Below are positions 1 through 8,657 of a stretch of 64,000 nt of DNA, in pieces. The stretch is from Aquirufa ecclesiirivi (GTDB lineage: Bacteria; Bacteroidota; Bacteroidia; Cytophagales; Spirosomataceae), in contig NZ_JAANOP010000007.1 in the NCBI RefSeq assembly GCF_011250515.1, positions 62,001 through 126,000 of the forward strand. Reading direction: 5' to 3'. Under the pieces are notes generated by a model. The model searched no databases. It worked only from the letters and a program-made list of their open reading frames with translations, and was not told the DNA's origin. The position numbers were made by a program, and so were the translations under genes. Every line of letters starts with the position of its first letter. Position 1 is the first letter of the stretch.

Positions 1-37
1 TTTTCTGAATAAATGATCTTCTTGTCGTTTTCATCTT

Positions 38-523
38 TTATTTCTTTTTAGAGGAGTTGGACGTCGAAGCTATTTCAGATGCACGTTTGACGGCGTTGTG
101 AATACGGTGGTAGGTTCCACAGCGACAAATATTTCCTGACATACCTGACACGATTTCATCATGGCTAGGTTTCGGGTTTTTCTTCAATAAAGCTGCCGCT
201 GTCATAATTTGACCCGCTTGGCAATAGCCGCATTGAGGTACATCTAATTCATCCCAAGCTACTTGAACTGGGTGTTCCGCTTTTTCATGTAAACCTTCAA
301 TGGTCGTTACTGATGATTTACCCACCGCAGAAACTGGTAAAACACAAGAACGCATCGGTTCTCCATCAATCCAGACGGTACAAGCGCCACATTGGGCAAT
401 ACCACAACCATACTTGGTTCCTACCAGAGATAAATGATCTCTCAGAACCCATAGCAAAGGCGTATTGGAATCCACTTCCACTTTCACCTTTTTTCGATTA
501 ACCAGTAATTCGATCGACTCCAT
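38..523 (-). CDS. (2Fe-2S)-binding small subunit of a molybdo-hydroxylase (IorA/XdhC-like)
   Basis: This is a 161-residue protein of the xanthine oxidase/isoquinoline 1-oxidoreductase small-subunit family, which passes electrons from a molybdenum-cofactor large subunit. The N-terminal plant-ferredoxin-like domain carries C40, C45, C48 and C60 ([12 protein letters not shown] then a later Cys). The C-terminal helical domain carries C98 and C101 (QCGYCQAGQ) and C133 and C135 (NICRCGTY), so both 2Fe-2S sites are intact. The length is normal for the family. The large subunit would be expected downstream on the minus strand, beyond the window edge. No leader peptide is visible; such complexes often reach the periplasm bound to a Tat-exported partner. 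The substrate cannot be inferred. Confidence 0.9.
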   Translation of the reverse strand: MESIELLVNRKKVKVEVDSNTPLLWVLRDHLSLVGTKYGCGIAQCGACTVWIDGEPMRSCVLPVSAVGKSSVTTIEGLHEKAEHPVQVAWDELDVPQCGYCQAGQIMTAAALLKKNPKPSHDEIVSGMSGNICRCGTYHRIHNAVKRASEIASTSNSSKKK

Positions 524-554
524 TGTTGATTGGTTTAAAAAGATAAACGAAAAT

Positions 555-3500
555 TTACTTACGTTTTTTTGATTTTGTTTCTACAGGAACAAGCTCTTTT
601 ACTCGAATGTTTCGGAATTTCAATTCATTTCCATGACCTAAAAATCCGATATGACCTTTTGGATTAAATAATCCAGGGTGCTCTTTATGATCAGGAGTAC
701 CGCCTTTGGTGGCTTCTGCTATATCTCCATCCAAAATTACTTCTCCATTTAAAATCACTTTGATGTGATTTCCTTCTGCGATAACCTCTTGTTGATTCCA
801 CTCGCCTACTGGCTTCAAGAAACCTTTCTTTGCTGGAATAATTCCATACACAGAACCATGGTATTGGTAGGCTTGTAAATTGGCATAAACAGGAGCTGTA
901 TTATCCAAAATTTGCAATTCCATGCCCACATAAGCAGCATCTCCTGTTAATGGAGCACGAATACCTAATCCATTATTGGCACCAGGAGTTAATTGGAAAT
1001 CAAATTTAAAGTGGAAGTTGGCGTATTCATTTTTGGTGAACAAGTTTCCTTTTCCTCCACGCTTAGGATAAATCACCAAATTACCGTTCTCAGGTACATA
1101 ATCCGTCGTATTTCCTGTCCATTTGAATAATGAAGAACCATCAAACAACAGCTCAAATCCTTGTGCTTTCTCTTCCTCTGAAAGAGTTTGCAAAAATTGT
1201 GGCTCTAATTCTTTAACATAGATATTACGGTATACAATGTGGTTACCATGAGCTTGTAATTCAATAGCATCTTTCACAAAGATGGGAATTTTACGATCCC
1301 AATAGTTTTCTAAAATGGTGTTATCTACCACCAATTCGCCATTCAAATAAACGGTTACACGCTCTCCCACCATTTTAATGTAGAACGTATTCCATTCTTC
1401 TACTGGATTATCTGCCAATTTCAATGGATTTTTTGCATTGATTTGATTGTTGTATAATCCTCCTGAACCTACATTGGCTCCAACATTAACACGGGAAATA
1501 TCCCAGATTTGAACTTGTGGGGCACCGCGTAAATAAATACCAGCATCTCCATCCTTTTCGATTTTCCAATCGACATACATTTCAAAATCTTGATAATCTT
1601 TTACCGAACATAAATTGTCTCCATGGCCTGTGAAATGTAATTCATCGTCTTTGGCATACCATCCTTTTCGCATATTTTCATCAGCTTTCACTTGCTTAAT
1701 GGCTAAGCTGTCAGCAGACATGGCACGGCGTTTAACTGGATTTTCTACCAGGCCTTTCCAACCCGATAAATCCTTGCCATTAAACATCGAATAAAATCCT
1801 TGCTTATTGCCTAATGCATCGATGGCCTTTTGAGCAGAGGCACGTAAATCTGCCGAAGAAACAAATGGCATCGCTTCCAATACCCAAGCTTTTGTCATTT
1901 GACTTTGTAATGCAGGATTTCCTACAAATAAAGTGGCTAATCCATCAGCAGCAACCGAACGAGCATTGGCTTCTTGTAAACCAATTTGCAAGGTTCTCAT
2001 CGCTGATAAACTTGGACAACGACCCAAGCCTCTAAACACCAAAGCACGTGTATCCATATCTTGGGTTAAATCCAAGGCATTGCGGTAACGCAAGATTTGT
2101 TGAGTGACATTTTGAGTGGCCTTACCATTACTTTTTACATAAGCTTTAATAGCTTCCAAATTCTTGGATTTTTTCACTAAATCTCCCAACCAAGACAATG
2201 ATTCTGCTTCAGAAACAAAGGGAATCCAGTTCAACTGATTTTTCGCTTTCACCGCATAGCCATTCACTTTGCTAGCAACACTTGGATCCATTTTTTGAAT
2301 TTGGGTAACGCAGCTTTGCAAGTGCTTCACTTCACTTTCCGAACTCGCATTAGAAAGTTTTTGAGCAATGATATCAAAATCAGCAGGACTAACCCATCTG
2401 AATAATACCTGATAAGCCGCAGCACGTGTGGCTTCATTGGATTGTACAGCGTTCCAAACATGTGATTTGATAGCCGACCATTGACGGTAAGAAGCATAAA
2501 TCAACAAAATGGTTTGTTGGGATGCACTCAACTGAGAATAGGAAGCTACATTTTTCTCAAAAAAGTTATTGGCAGCTAAATTGCTAGCAACTTCTCCTAC
2601 TGCAATACCATCTACATCGCCATTGGAAGCGGTAGCCCATACTTTAGCTAAGCCCGCATTACCCTGAATTCTCAAACGAGCGATAGAAGCTACCGTTCTT
2701 AATCCTGTATTTTTAGAAGTTTCAGCGACAGTCACTTGAGGTAAAGCCCAAGCAACTTTAGCATTGCCAGCAGCCTGCACAAAAGATATTTTCTTCGCAT
2801 CGGACCACTTGGAGAAAGCGGCTGCTACCTGACTAGCATCACTCGCTTTGGCATACTTCATCAGATGTTTGACCAAATAGGCTTCCACTTCATGGTTGGA
2901 AGTTTTCGCAAAGGCCCCTAATAAATAAGCAACGGGAGTTTTCGACTTAGATAAAAGCACCTCGCTCACCTTAATCTGAGAACCAGCTGGCCAAGATGTT
3001 ACATTTAATGAATTCAGACCATTCACATCTTTAGAAGATTTAACGAATGCCAAATAGGATTCCAAAGCTTGGGTTGGCTCATAAGCACCATTGGCTTTAG
3101 CCGCTTGTTCTTTTAAAATTTTACTAGCATTAGGTGAGCCTAAAGTAGCAATCGCTTTTAAAATCAATTGATTCGTACGCTGATCCGATGATGGATATAA
3201 AGCCTCTATCGCTGTACCAGCGGCTTTATAGTTCATATCTGTCAAAGCTTGTATCATATCTTTTTGATAAGCAGCATTGCCATTTTGCATAGCACCCAAC
3301 ACCGCTTTTCCCACTTGCTCTTGACCATAAGGAGCCAATTTAACTAATAAACGAGCTGCAGGACCTGCCAAATGATTCTTTTGTAAAAAAGGAATAATCA
3401 CTGAAATAGATTCCCCACGAGCAATGGGCTGTAAAGCCAACATGGCGATAGCTTGCTTATTGACATCACTGGATTCTTGAATGATTTTCAAATTCGCTTG

Positions 3501-3638
3501 TACTCGTGCCGTACGATCCGCTTCATTGGTTCCCGTCTTGACGGAAATAGGTGCCGACTGCTTTTGCGCTAGAACTGTCCCTAGCGAAAGGGCTGCCAAC
3601 AGCAATAAATTAAGTATTGAAGTAGTATATTTTTTCAT
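555..3638 (-). CDS. Exported HEAT-repeat protein with two C-terminal DUF1080 (3-keto-glycoside hydrolase-like) domains
   Basis: This 1027-residue secreted protein starts with a signal peptide ending near residue 24 (LSLGTVLAQ). Residues of about 40-600 form an Ala-rich helical array like HEAT repeats. Two DUF1080 concanavalin-like domains follow, starting near 613 ([14 protein letters not shown]) and 825 ([15 protein letters not shown]). DUF1080 proteins include 3-keto-disaccharide hydrolases; others bind carbohydrate. The first domain contains the family-type run [14 protein letters not shown], and the second contains [19 protein letters not shown]. The stop of the upstream Gfo/Idh/MocA gene lies 5 bp before this start, so the two are surely cotranscribed, which supports a role in oxidised-sugar turnover in the periplasm. 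Whether both domains are catalytic is unknown. Confidence 0.88.
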   Translation of the reverse strand: MKKYTTSILNLLLLAALSLGTVLAQKQSAPISVKTGTNEADRTARVQANLKIIQESSDVNKQAIAMLALQPIARGESISVIIPFLQKNHLAGPAARLLVKLAPYGQEQVGKAVLGAMQNGNAAYQKDMIQALTDMNYKAAGTAIEALYPSSDQRTNQLILKAIATLGSPNASKILKEQAAKANGAYEPTQALESYLAFVKSSKDVNGLNSLNVTSWPAGSQIKVSEVLLSKSKTPVAYLLGAFAKTSNHEVEAYLVKHLMKYAKASDASQVAAAFSKWSDAKKISFVQAAGNAKVAWALPQVTVAETSKNTGLRTVASIARLRIQGNAGLAKVWATASNGDVDGIAVGEVASNLAANNFFEKNVASYSQLSASQQTILLIYASYRQWSAIKSHVWNAVQSNEATRAAAYQVLFRWVSPADFDIIAQKLSNASSESEVKHLQSCVTQIQKMDPSVASKVNGYAVKAKNQLNWIPFVSEAESLSWLGDLVKKSKNLEAIKAYVKSNGKATQNVTQQILRYRNALDLTQDMDTRALVFRGLGRCPSLSAMRTLQIGLQEANARSVAADGLATLFVGNPALQSQMTKAWVLEAMPFVSSADLRASAQKAIDALGNKQGFYSMFNGKDLSGWKGLVENPVKRRAMSADSLAIKQVKADENMRKGWYAKDDELHFTGHGDNLCSVKDYQDFEMYVDWKIEKDGDAGIYLRGAPQVQIWDISRVNVGANVGSGGLYNNQINAKNPLKLADNPVEEWNTFYIKMVGERVTVYLNGELVVDNTILENYWDRKIPIFVKDAIELQAHGNHIVYRNIYVKELEPQFLQTLSEEEKAQGFELLFDGSSLFKWTGNTTDYVPENGNLVIYPKRGGKGNLFTKNEYANFHFKFDFQLTPGANNGLGIRAPLTGDAAYVGMELQILDNTAPVYANLQAYQYHGSVYGIIPAKKGFLKPVGEWNQQEVIAEGNHIKVILNGEVILDGDIAEATKGGTPDHKEHPGLFNPKGHIGFLGHGNELKFRNIRVKELVPVETKSKKRK

Positions 3639-3643
3639 TGTTA

Positions 3644-4900
3644 TTACATAGTAAATGGTGCACGCATTGGTTGGTCAATCAAACGATTAGCCTCTTCATC
3701 CCCGACAAACTCTTGTTTAACAGGATCAAATTTCAGGTTTCTGTTCAAACGCATCGCGATTAAACCCATATTGACAATGGTACAAGAACGGTGACCATTT
3801 TGATCATTTAAAGCGAATGTTTTTCTTCCTTTTACGGCATCCACAAAATCTGTCTGCTGAGCAGGAGGTTCAGGGAATTCAGCCAATTTGCGCTCTACAT
3901 CAGGGATATCCGTTTTAAATCCACGGAATACTTTTCCTTTAGGACCTTCAATATAGGCTACATTTTCATCTCTACCTTCGCCGTCCAAAACGATTTGACA
4001 TCCATCGGCGAAAGTATAAGTAATACGGCGGAATATACCCACAGCATCAGCATCTTGAACAGGCGCATCCACTTCGACGTAGATAGGGCTAGTATCATCT
4101 TTGCCCAATAAATATTGAACAGGGTCTATGTAGTGCTGACCCATGTCGCCTAATGCTCCTCCATCATAATCCCAATACCCACGGAAAGTCTGGTGCGTAC
4201 GATGTACATTATATGGCTTGTAAGGAGCTGGTCCTAACCACATGTCATAGTCTAATTCAGCGGGAACGGGCTGCGGCGTCAAATCCGTTTTACCTACCCA
4301 ATAGAATTTCCAATCAAAACCTGTATGTCTAGAAATAGTTACTTTTAAGGGCCATCCCAATAAACCTGAATCAACTAATTTCTTGATCGGTTTGATGGTG
4401 GTATTCATGCCATAAAAATTACCTTCAAAACGGAACCAGGTATTCAAGCGAAAGATTCGACCGTGCTGTTGAACAGCCTCTGTTAATCTTTTACCTTCAC
4501 CAATAGTACGTGTCATCGGTTTTTCACACCAAACATCTTTACCAGCTTTAACAGCATCAGCAGCAATAATTCCATGCCAATGAGGAGGTGTAGCTACGTG
4601 AACGATGTCCACTTCTGGTAGTTGAATTAATTCGCGGTAATCACTAAAGGATTTAACTCCTTTCTCTACCTCATTTAATCCTAATTGTAGGTTCTTTTTG
4701 TCGACATCACATAGGGCTACAACCCGTGTACCAGCATAAGGAATATGTCCACGACCCATTCCACCAGTACCAACAATGGCCTTGGTTAATTGATCACTTG
4801 GGGCTAAATAACCCTTGCCTAAGACATGGCGAGGAACAATACTAAAAGCAGCAAATCCTAGTGCGGACTGCCCAATAAATTTTCTCCGAGAGACTTTCAT
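3644..4900 (-). CDS. Tat-exported Gfo/Idh/MocA family oxidoreductase
   Basis: This 418-residue protein has a twin-arginine leader (SRRKFIGQSALGFAAF) followed by a Rossmann domain, with the nucleotide-binding loop as VGTGGMGRGH. The EKP motif (CEKPMTRTIGEG) and the catalytic-face segment GDMGQHYIDPVQYLLG are both present, so it should be an active NAD(P)-dependent sugar oxidoreductase. Bacteroidota carry many such exported paralogues, thought to keep the cofactor bound as nucleoside hydrolases or oxidoreductases of glycosides. The gene leads the pair with the DUF1080 protein 5 bp downstream. Upstream on the minus strand lie 408 bp with no gene. The exact sugar substrate is unknown. Confidence 0.9.
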   Translation of the reverse strand: MKVSRRKFIGQSALGFAAFSIVPRHVLGKGYLAPSDQLTKAIVGTGGMGRGHIPYAGTRVVALCDVDKKNLQLGLNEVEKGVKSFSDYRELIQLPEVDIVHVATPPHWHGIIAADAVKAGKDVWCEKPMTRTIGEGKRLTEAVQQHGRIFRLNTWFRFEGNFYGMNTTIKPIKKLVDSGLLGWPLKVTISRHTGFDWKFYWVGKTDLTPQPVPAELDYDMWLGPAPYKPYNVHRTHQTFRGYWDYDGGALGDMGQHYIDPVQYLLGKDDTSPIYVEVDAPVQDADAVGIFRRITYTFADGCQIVLDGEGRDENVAYIEGPKGKVFRGFKTDIPDVERKLAEFPEPPAQQTDFVDAVKGRKTFALNDQNGHRSCTIVNMGLIAMRLNRNLKFDPVKQEFVGDEEANRLIDQPMRAPFTM

Positions 4901-5308
4901 ATGATAAATAAGCTTATTGGGACAAGATAGAAAAAAAAAAGCTTTTTGTTGGACTTTGCTGTCATGGATTTATCTATTGGGTTCAATTTTCATAAGTACC
5001 CATTGAATGAAAAAGCTCTTTTAAAATTATCAATTTCTTGAATAGGCTCATGAAGTTTCATTTGCCATAAAACATAGGAATATCGATAAACTGGTCAAAT
5101 ATTTTAGAAATAAAATCGTTGACCGAAGGACCTTTGCTTCGAATGTCGTTTTTCACACAACGCTGTCAAGGTTTGGAACCTTGCCAGCGTTTAGCATTCG
5201 GTCAACAATTCTCTGTATTCGTGAAATACCAATTACCTACACAACTATAAAAAAAATGTCTATTTTTGGAAAATCGTTCTATAAACCCTTGATTATAAGC
5301 CCTATATT
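4901..5308. other. Intergenic region between oxidoreductase and cupin genes
   Basis: These 408 bp hold no convincing gene. The right half carries copy 1 of an 89-bp structured repeat (see separate entry). A TATTTTTG box at 5261-5268 matches the Bacteroidota -7 consensus TAnnTTTG and could drive the cupin gene, although no TTTG lies at the expected distance upstream. A 35-codon open stretch on the minus strand (4990-5094) reads like protein but has no proper start and is not called. Confidence 0.6.
5118..5206 (+). repeat. 89-bp structured interspersed repeat, copy 1
   Basis: The element begins with GTTGACCGAA and ends with the complement TTCGGTCAAC, giving 10-bp terminal inverted repeats. Inside, at 5159-5191, a long hairpin forms: AACGCTG, a mismatch, CAAGGTT, loop TGG, AACCTTG, a mismatch, CAGCGTT. 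A second copy of identical length and orientation lies at 5966-6054. Similarity extends about 12 bp upstream of the terminal repeat in both (AGAAATAAA..TC). No protein is encoded. This fits a REP/BIME-like or small MITE-like element; no clear target duplication is visible. Confidence 0.8.
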
Positions 5309-5911
5309 ATGAACAGACATGATTTTCTACTTCAATCAGGAATGCTAACAGCATTGACTGGTATCCCAAATTCTTACCTTCAATCTAATTCCATTGATCA
5401 AACAAAACCCTTTCTATTACCTCCACTCCCTCCCTTGGACCATAAAGGGTCTATGGACATTCGAGTTCGAGTTAAATCATCCATGACGAATGGAATCTAT
5501 TCCAATGTAGAATGTGCCGTTGCACCCAAAACCATGGGACCCGCTCCGCATATTCACAAAGAATTAGATGAATTAATGTTCGTTTTAGAAGGCACCGCTA
5601 GTGTGATCGTGGGAGAAGAAATTGTTCAAGTTCAAGCAGGAGGCTGGCATTTTAGACCCCGCATGATTGAACATACTTTTTGGAATGCGAGCGAAAAGCC
5701 TTTGTTATTTATTGATATGTATTTTAATCAGCCATTTGAAGAATATTTAGAAAAAGTCTTTCATCAGCTAACACCAGAAAATGGCTATCCAAACGGCTCT
5801 GAAGCTAAAAGCAAGGAAGTAAGAGCTTTACAACAAAAATTTGGCCTCATGGCTGCCCCAAATGCTGCCGCCAAACGATTAGAAATTATTAAAAAATTCG
5901 ATTTAAAATAA
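5309..5911 (+). CDS. Cupin-domain protein, possibly exported
   Basis: This is a 200-residue protein with a central small-barrel cupin at about residues 55-150. The metal-binding first motif is visible as PHIHKELDELMFVLEG, and the second as HFRPRMIEHTFWN. The N-terminus (MNRHDFLLQSGMLTALTG) resembles a degraded twin-arginine leader in which the second Arg is replaced by His, so export is uncertain. Cupins of this kind bind a metal and may act as sugar isomerases, dioxygenases or sensors; nothing here decides between them. The gene stands alone on the plus strand and is bracketed by two direct copies of an 89-bp repeat, which could be incidental or could mark a mobile or recombinable segment. 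Confidence 0.8.
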   Translation: MNRHDFLLQSGMLTALTGIPNSYLQSNSIDQTKPFLLPPLPPLDHKGSMDIRVRVKSSMTNGIYSNVECAVAPKTMGPAPHIHKELDELMFVLEGTASVIVGEEIVQVQAGGWHFRPRMIEHTFWNASEKPLLFIDMYFNQPFEEYLEKVFHQLTPENGYPNGSEAKSKEVRALQQKFGLMAAPNAAAKRLEIIKKFDLK

Positions 5912-5965
5912 TTTCATATTCAATTGATTATCAATAATCAGATGAAATAATTGAAGAAATAAATC

Positions 5966-6054
5966 GTTGACCGAAAGACCTATACTTCGAAAGGCGATCA
6001 TCACCCAACGCTGTCAAGGTTCGGAACCTTGCCAGCGTTTAGCATTCGGTCAAC
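5966..6054 (+). repeat. 89-bp structured interspersed repeat, copy 2, overlapping the lutC 3' end
   Basis: This copy has the same 10-bp terminal inverted repeats (GTTGACCGAA / TTCGGTCAAC) and the same inner hairpin at 6007-6039 as copy 1, in the same orientation and with the same 89-bp length. Within the hairpin block the only difference from copy 1 is in the loop (CGG instead of TGG), which suggests the stem is under structural constraint. The less conserved left half differs at several positions. The right end overlaps the final codons and stop of lutC on the minus strand. Confidence 0.8.
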
Positions 6055-6590
6055 ACCACGACTAAACTTCTAGCACCATGAGCGCCAATCACTAGGGATT
6101 GTTCAATATCTGCTGTTTTGGAAGGACCTGATAAAAAGACACCAAAACCAGTTTGCTTGTCGCCCAAGCGGATATATGCTTCTTGTAAGGTGGGCAAAAG
6201 ATTCTTTTGAGATACATAAATCACTAAATGTTGGCAAATAAAGGGCGCCACGCGATGGGGTAAATTAGAATCGTCCAACCAAATTGCCCCATTTTCAGCT
6301 ACAGCAAAATCCCCATCTATTTCCAATACATCAATATCCGCTAAACTCAATCCATCGGCCAATGGATTTAAACGTACCCGTTGCATGTTGGGAAAATGCT
6401 TATCCAATGCTTGGCTTGCATCTGCCGCTTCTTTCACTTGAATCACCGTAGTACTCACTACTACCATAGAATGCAAAAAATCTGTCAAAGTATCAACTCC
6501 AACTACCTGAGCAGTAAATGCCCCTGGATAAGCCTTATCAGGCACTTTTACTTCTTGCAAAGCCCTAATTATTTCTTCCCGACTGCTCAT
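6039..6590 (-). CDS. lutC: LutC-like LUD-domain lactate utilization protein
   Basis: This 183-residue protein belongs to the LUD (LutC/YkgG) family, the third component of the LutABC iron-sulfur L-lactate oxidase that yields pyruvate in the cytoplasm. The family segment FLSGPSKTADIEQSLVIGAHGARS is clear at residues 153-175. The start overlaps the end of lutB by 4 bp, giving translational coupling. The last four residues (LTEC before the stop) and the stop codon itself are encoded by the terminal inverted repeat of the neighbouring 89-bp repeat, so the original tail has been replaced or trimmed. The conserved core is complete, so function is probably kept. Confidence 0.9.
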   Translation of the reverse strand: MSSREEIIRALQEVKVPDKAYPGAFTAQVVGVDTLTDFLHSMVVVSTTVIQVKEAADASQALDKHFPNMQRVRLNPLADGLSLADIDVLEIDGDFAVAENGAIWLDDSNLPHRVAPFICQHLVIYVSQKNLLPTLQEAYIRLGDKQTGFGVFLSGPSKTADIEQSLVIGAHGARSLVVVLTEC

Positions 6591-7954
6591 GATCGATTCG
6601 ATTTATACCATTCCTGAAAACTTTGTTTGGGCGGCGCAGGCATCTCTCTTTGCTTAAACCATGGATTCATCCCATTATTCACAAGAAATGGAAACCAACT
6701 CATGACTTTTCTTCCAATACCACCTGCCAATCTAAAAACAGACGGATTAGACATCATCCAAGCCATTAATTTCATCCCTAGTACCTTACCAGCTGGAGCC
6801 AAACCTTCCTTCATTAAATCTTGTCGCCAAAACCATAATTGCTCATGTATATTGATCTTAACTGGACAAACATTGGAACAACTACCGCACAAAGTACTCG
6901 CAAAAGGCAAATCGACATTAGCCTTTTTATCAAAATTAGGGGCTAAAATAGACCCAATAGGACCTGCCACTGGCTGATGATAACTGTGCCCACCGCTTCT
7001 ACGATACACGGGACAGGTATTGAAACAAGCTGCACAACGAATGCACTTTAAGGAATTTCTAAATTCATCACGAGCTAATTGCCTAGAACGGCCATTATCT
7101 ACCAAAACGATGTGCATTTCTTGACCTGCACGTGGTTTAGCAAAATGGCTCGAATAAGTTGTAATCAATTGACCGGTTGCACTGCGTGCCAACAAACGAA
7201 GAAAAACGCCTAAATCTTGTCGCTTGGGAATAATCTTTTCTATACCCATGCAAGCAATGTGTACATCAGACAAATGCGCGCCCATGTCAGCATTACCTTC
7301 ATTGGTACACACCACAAATTCCCCTGTTTCTGCAACAGCAAAATTGACACCCGTAATGGCTACTTTGGCTCCCAAAAACTTTTCTCTCAAGTGAATTCTA
7401 GCAGCTTCCGTCAAAAATTGTGGATCCTTATTGCCTTTAGGCGTTCCTAAATGTTGATGAAAAGTTTCTCCGACATCCTCCTTTTTTAAATGAATAGCGG
7501 GTAATACAATATGGCTAGGTACTTCTTTTCTAAACTGAACAATGCGCTCACCCAGGTCTGTATCAACGACATCAATTCCTTTTTGTTCTAAATAAGCGTT
7601 CAAATGACATTCCTCTGTCAACATCGACTTGCTCTTTACCAAGGCTTTGTCTCCATGTTTTTGAATAATGGAATAAACTATTTCATTATGTTCATGCGCA
7701 TCTTTTGCCCAATGAACCTGAATGCCATTAGCTTGTGCCTTTGCTTCAAACTCCAACAAATATTGAGGTAAATTACTAAGCATGTGCTCTTTAATCTGAG
7801 ATGCCTGCTCGCGCAATGCTTCCCATTCTGGAAGTAATTTACTGGCCTTATCTCGTTTAGACCTGACAAACCACAAGGTATCATCATGCCAATCTGTTCT
7901 TTCTTGATTAGTAATGAATTTTTCAGAAGCTTCCGCGTGATTAAGCATGTGCAT
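6587..7954 (-). CDS. lutB: LutB-like iron-sulfur lactate oxidation subunit
   Basis: This 455-residue protein combines an N-terminal LUD domain with a C-terminal ferredoxin region. The two 4Fe-4S Cys clusters are KCIRCAACFNTCPVYR (around residues 302-314) and CGSCSNVCP (around 355-363). The segment EGNADMGAHLSDVHI is typical of LutB. It is the central subunit of the LutABC complex, which oxidises L-lactate to pyruvate. It overlaps lutA by 14 bp upstream and lutC by 4 bp downstream, so the three subunits are made together. Placement after rhamnose genes suggests the lactate comes from lactaldehyde rather than from uptake. Confidence 0.93.
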   Translation of the reverse strand: MHMLNHAEASEKFITNQERTDWHDDTLWFVRSKRDKASKLLPEWEALREQASQIKEHMLSNLPQYLLEFEAKAQANGIQVHWAKDAHEHNEIVYSIIQKHGDKALVKSKSMLTEECHLNAYLEQKGIDVVDTDLGERIVQFRKEVPSHIVLPAIHLKKEDVGETFHQHLGTPKGNKDPQFLTEAARIHLREKFLGAKVAITGVNFAVAETGEFVVCTNEGNADMGAHLSDVHIACMGIEKIIPKRQDLGVFLRLLARSATGQLITTYSSHFAKPRAGQEMHIVLVDNGRSRQLARDEFRNSLKCIRCAACFNTCPVYRRSGGHSYHQPVAGPIGSILAPNFDKKANVDLPFASTLCGSCSNVCPVKINIHEQLWFWRQDLMKEGLAPAGKVLGMKLMAWMMSNPSVFRLAGGIGRKVMSWFPFLVNNGMNPWFKQREMPAPPKQSFQEWYKSNRS

Positions 7955-8657
7955 TCAATATTTCTACTATGTGTTTTACTCCTACATTAGATGCTGAACG
8001 TTTCAAAATCCCTTCCATATGCATTAAACAGGAAGTATCTGCTCCTACAATGAATTCCACCTCATTGGCTTGATGTTCTTGTATACGATCTTGTCCCATT
8101 TTTACCGAAACCGCTTCTTCGGTCACACAAAATGTACCGCCAAATCCACAACATTCATCTTGTCGCTCTGGATATTTCCACTCACAACCTTTCACTAAAT
8201 CCAATAGATAAGTCAACTTAGAAAAGGGTTTTTCATTCAATTCCGTCATGGATGAAATACGCAAACCGCGTTGTCCATGGCAACTTTGATGCAAACCTAT
8301 CTTGTGTGGAAAATAAGAAGGCAAAGATTTCACTTTCAATACATCCACTAAAAATTCACAAATCTCAAAAACGGAAGCTCTAATTTTGGCATCTGGATGA
8401 TGCTCTTTTAGATGTAAAACACATGAACCAGATGGTCCTACGATATAATCATAGCCCGAAAAATTAGCTGAAAAATTGGTATCACAACCAGAAGTAATAT
8501 GAGCAAATCCCGAATTGGCCATGGGTTGTCCACAGCAAGTTTGATTCTTAGGAACACTTACTTCACATCCCAATTTCTCCAATAATTCTAAACTAGCAAT
8601 AGCTACTTGCGGATAAAATTGATCAATATAACAAGGGACAAATAAGGCTACTCGCAT
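7941..8657 (-). CDS. lutA: LutA-like CCG-domain lactate oxidation subunit
   Basis: This 238-residue protein has two Cys-rich CCG domains as in GlpC, heterodisulfide reductase and LutA: TCCGQPMANSGF near residues 40-51 and ECCGFGGTFCV near 167-177. Length is normal for LutA. It overlaps the kinase gene upstream by 10 bp and lutB downstream by 14 bp. With LutB and LutC it forms the FAD-free, iron-sulfur L-lactate dehydrogenase system described in Bacillus and related to YkgEFG in E. coli. The cytoplasmic location is inferred from the lack of a leader. Confidence 0.93.
   Translation of the reverse strand: MRVALFVPCYIDQFYPQVAIASLELLEKLGCEVSVPKNQTCCGQPMANSGFAHITSGCDTNFSANFSGYDYIVGPSGSCVLHLKEHHPDAKIRASVFEICEFLVDVLKVKSLPSYFPHKIGLHQSCHGQRGLRISSMTELNEKPFSKLTYLLDLVKGCEWKYPERQDECCGFGGTFCVTEEAVSVKMGQDRIQEHQANEVEFIVGADTSCLMHMEGILKRSASNVGVKHIVEILNAHA

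Noticed and set aside
4990-5094. Short minus-strand frame called as a gene
   Set aside because: No start codon at its head and only 35 codons; listed as a possible remnant only.
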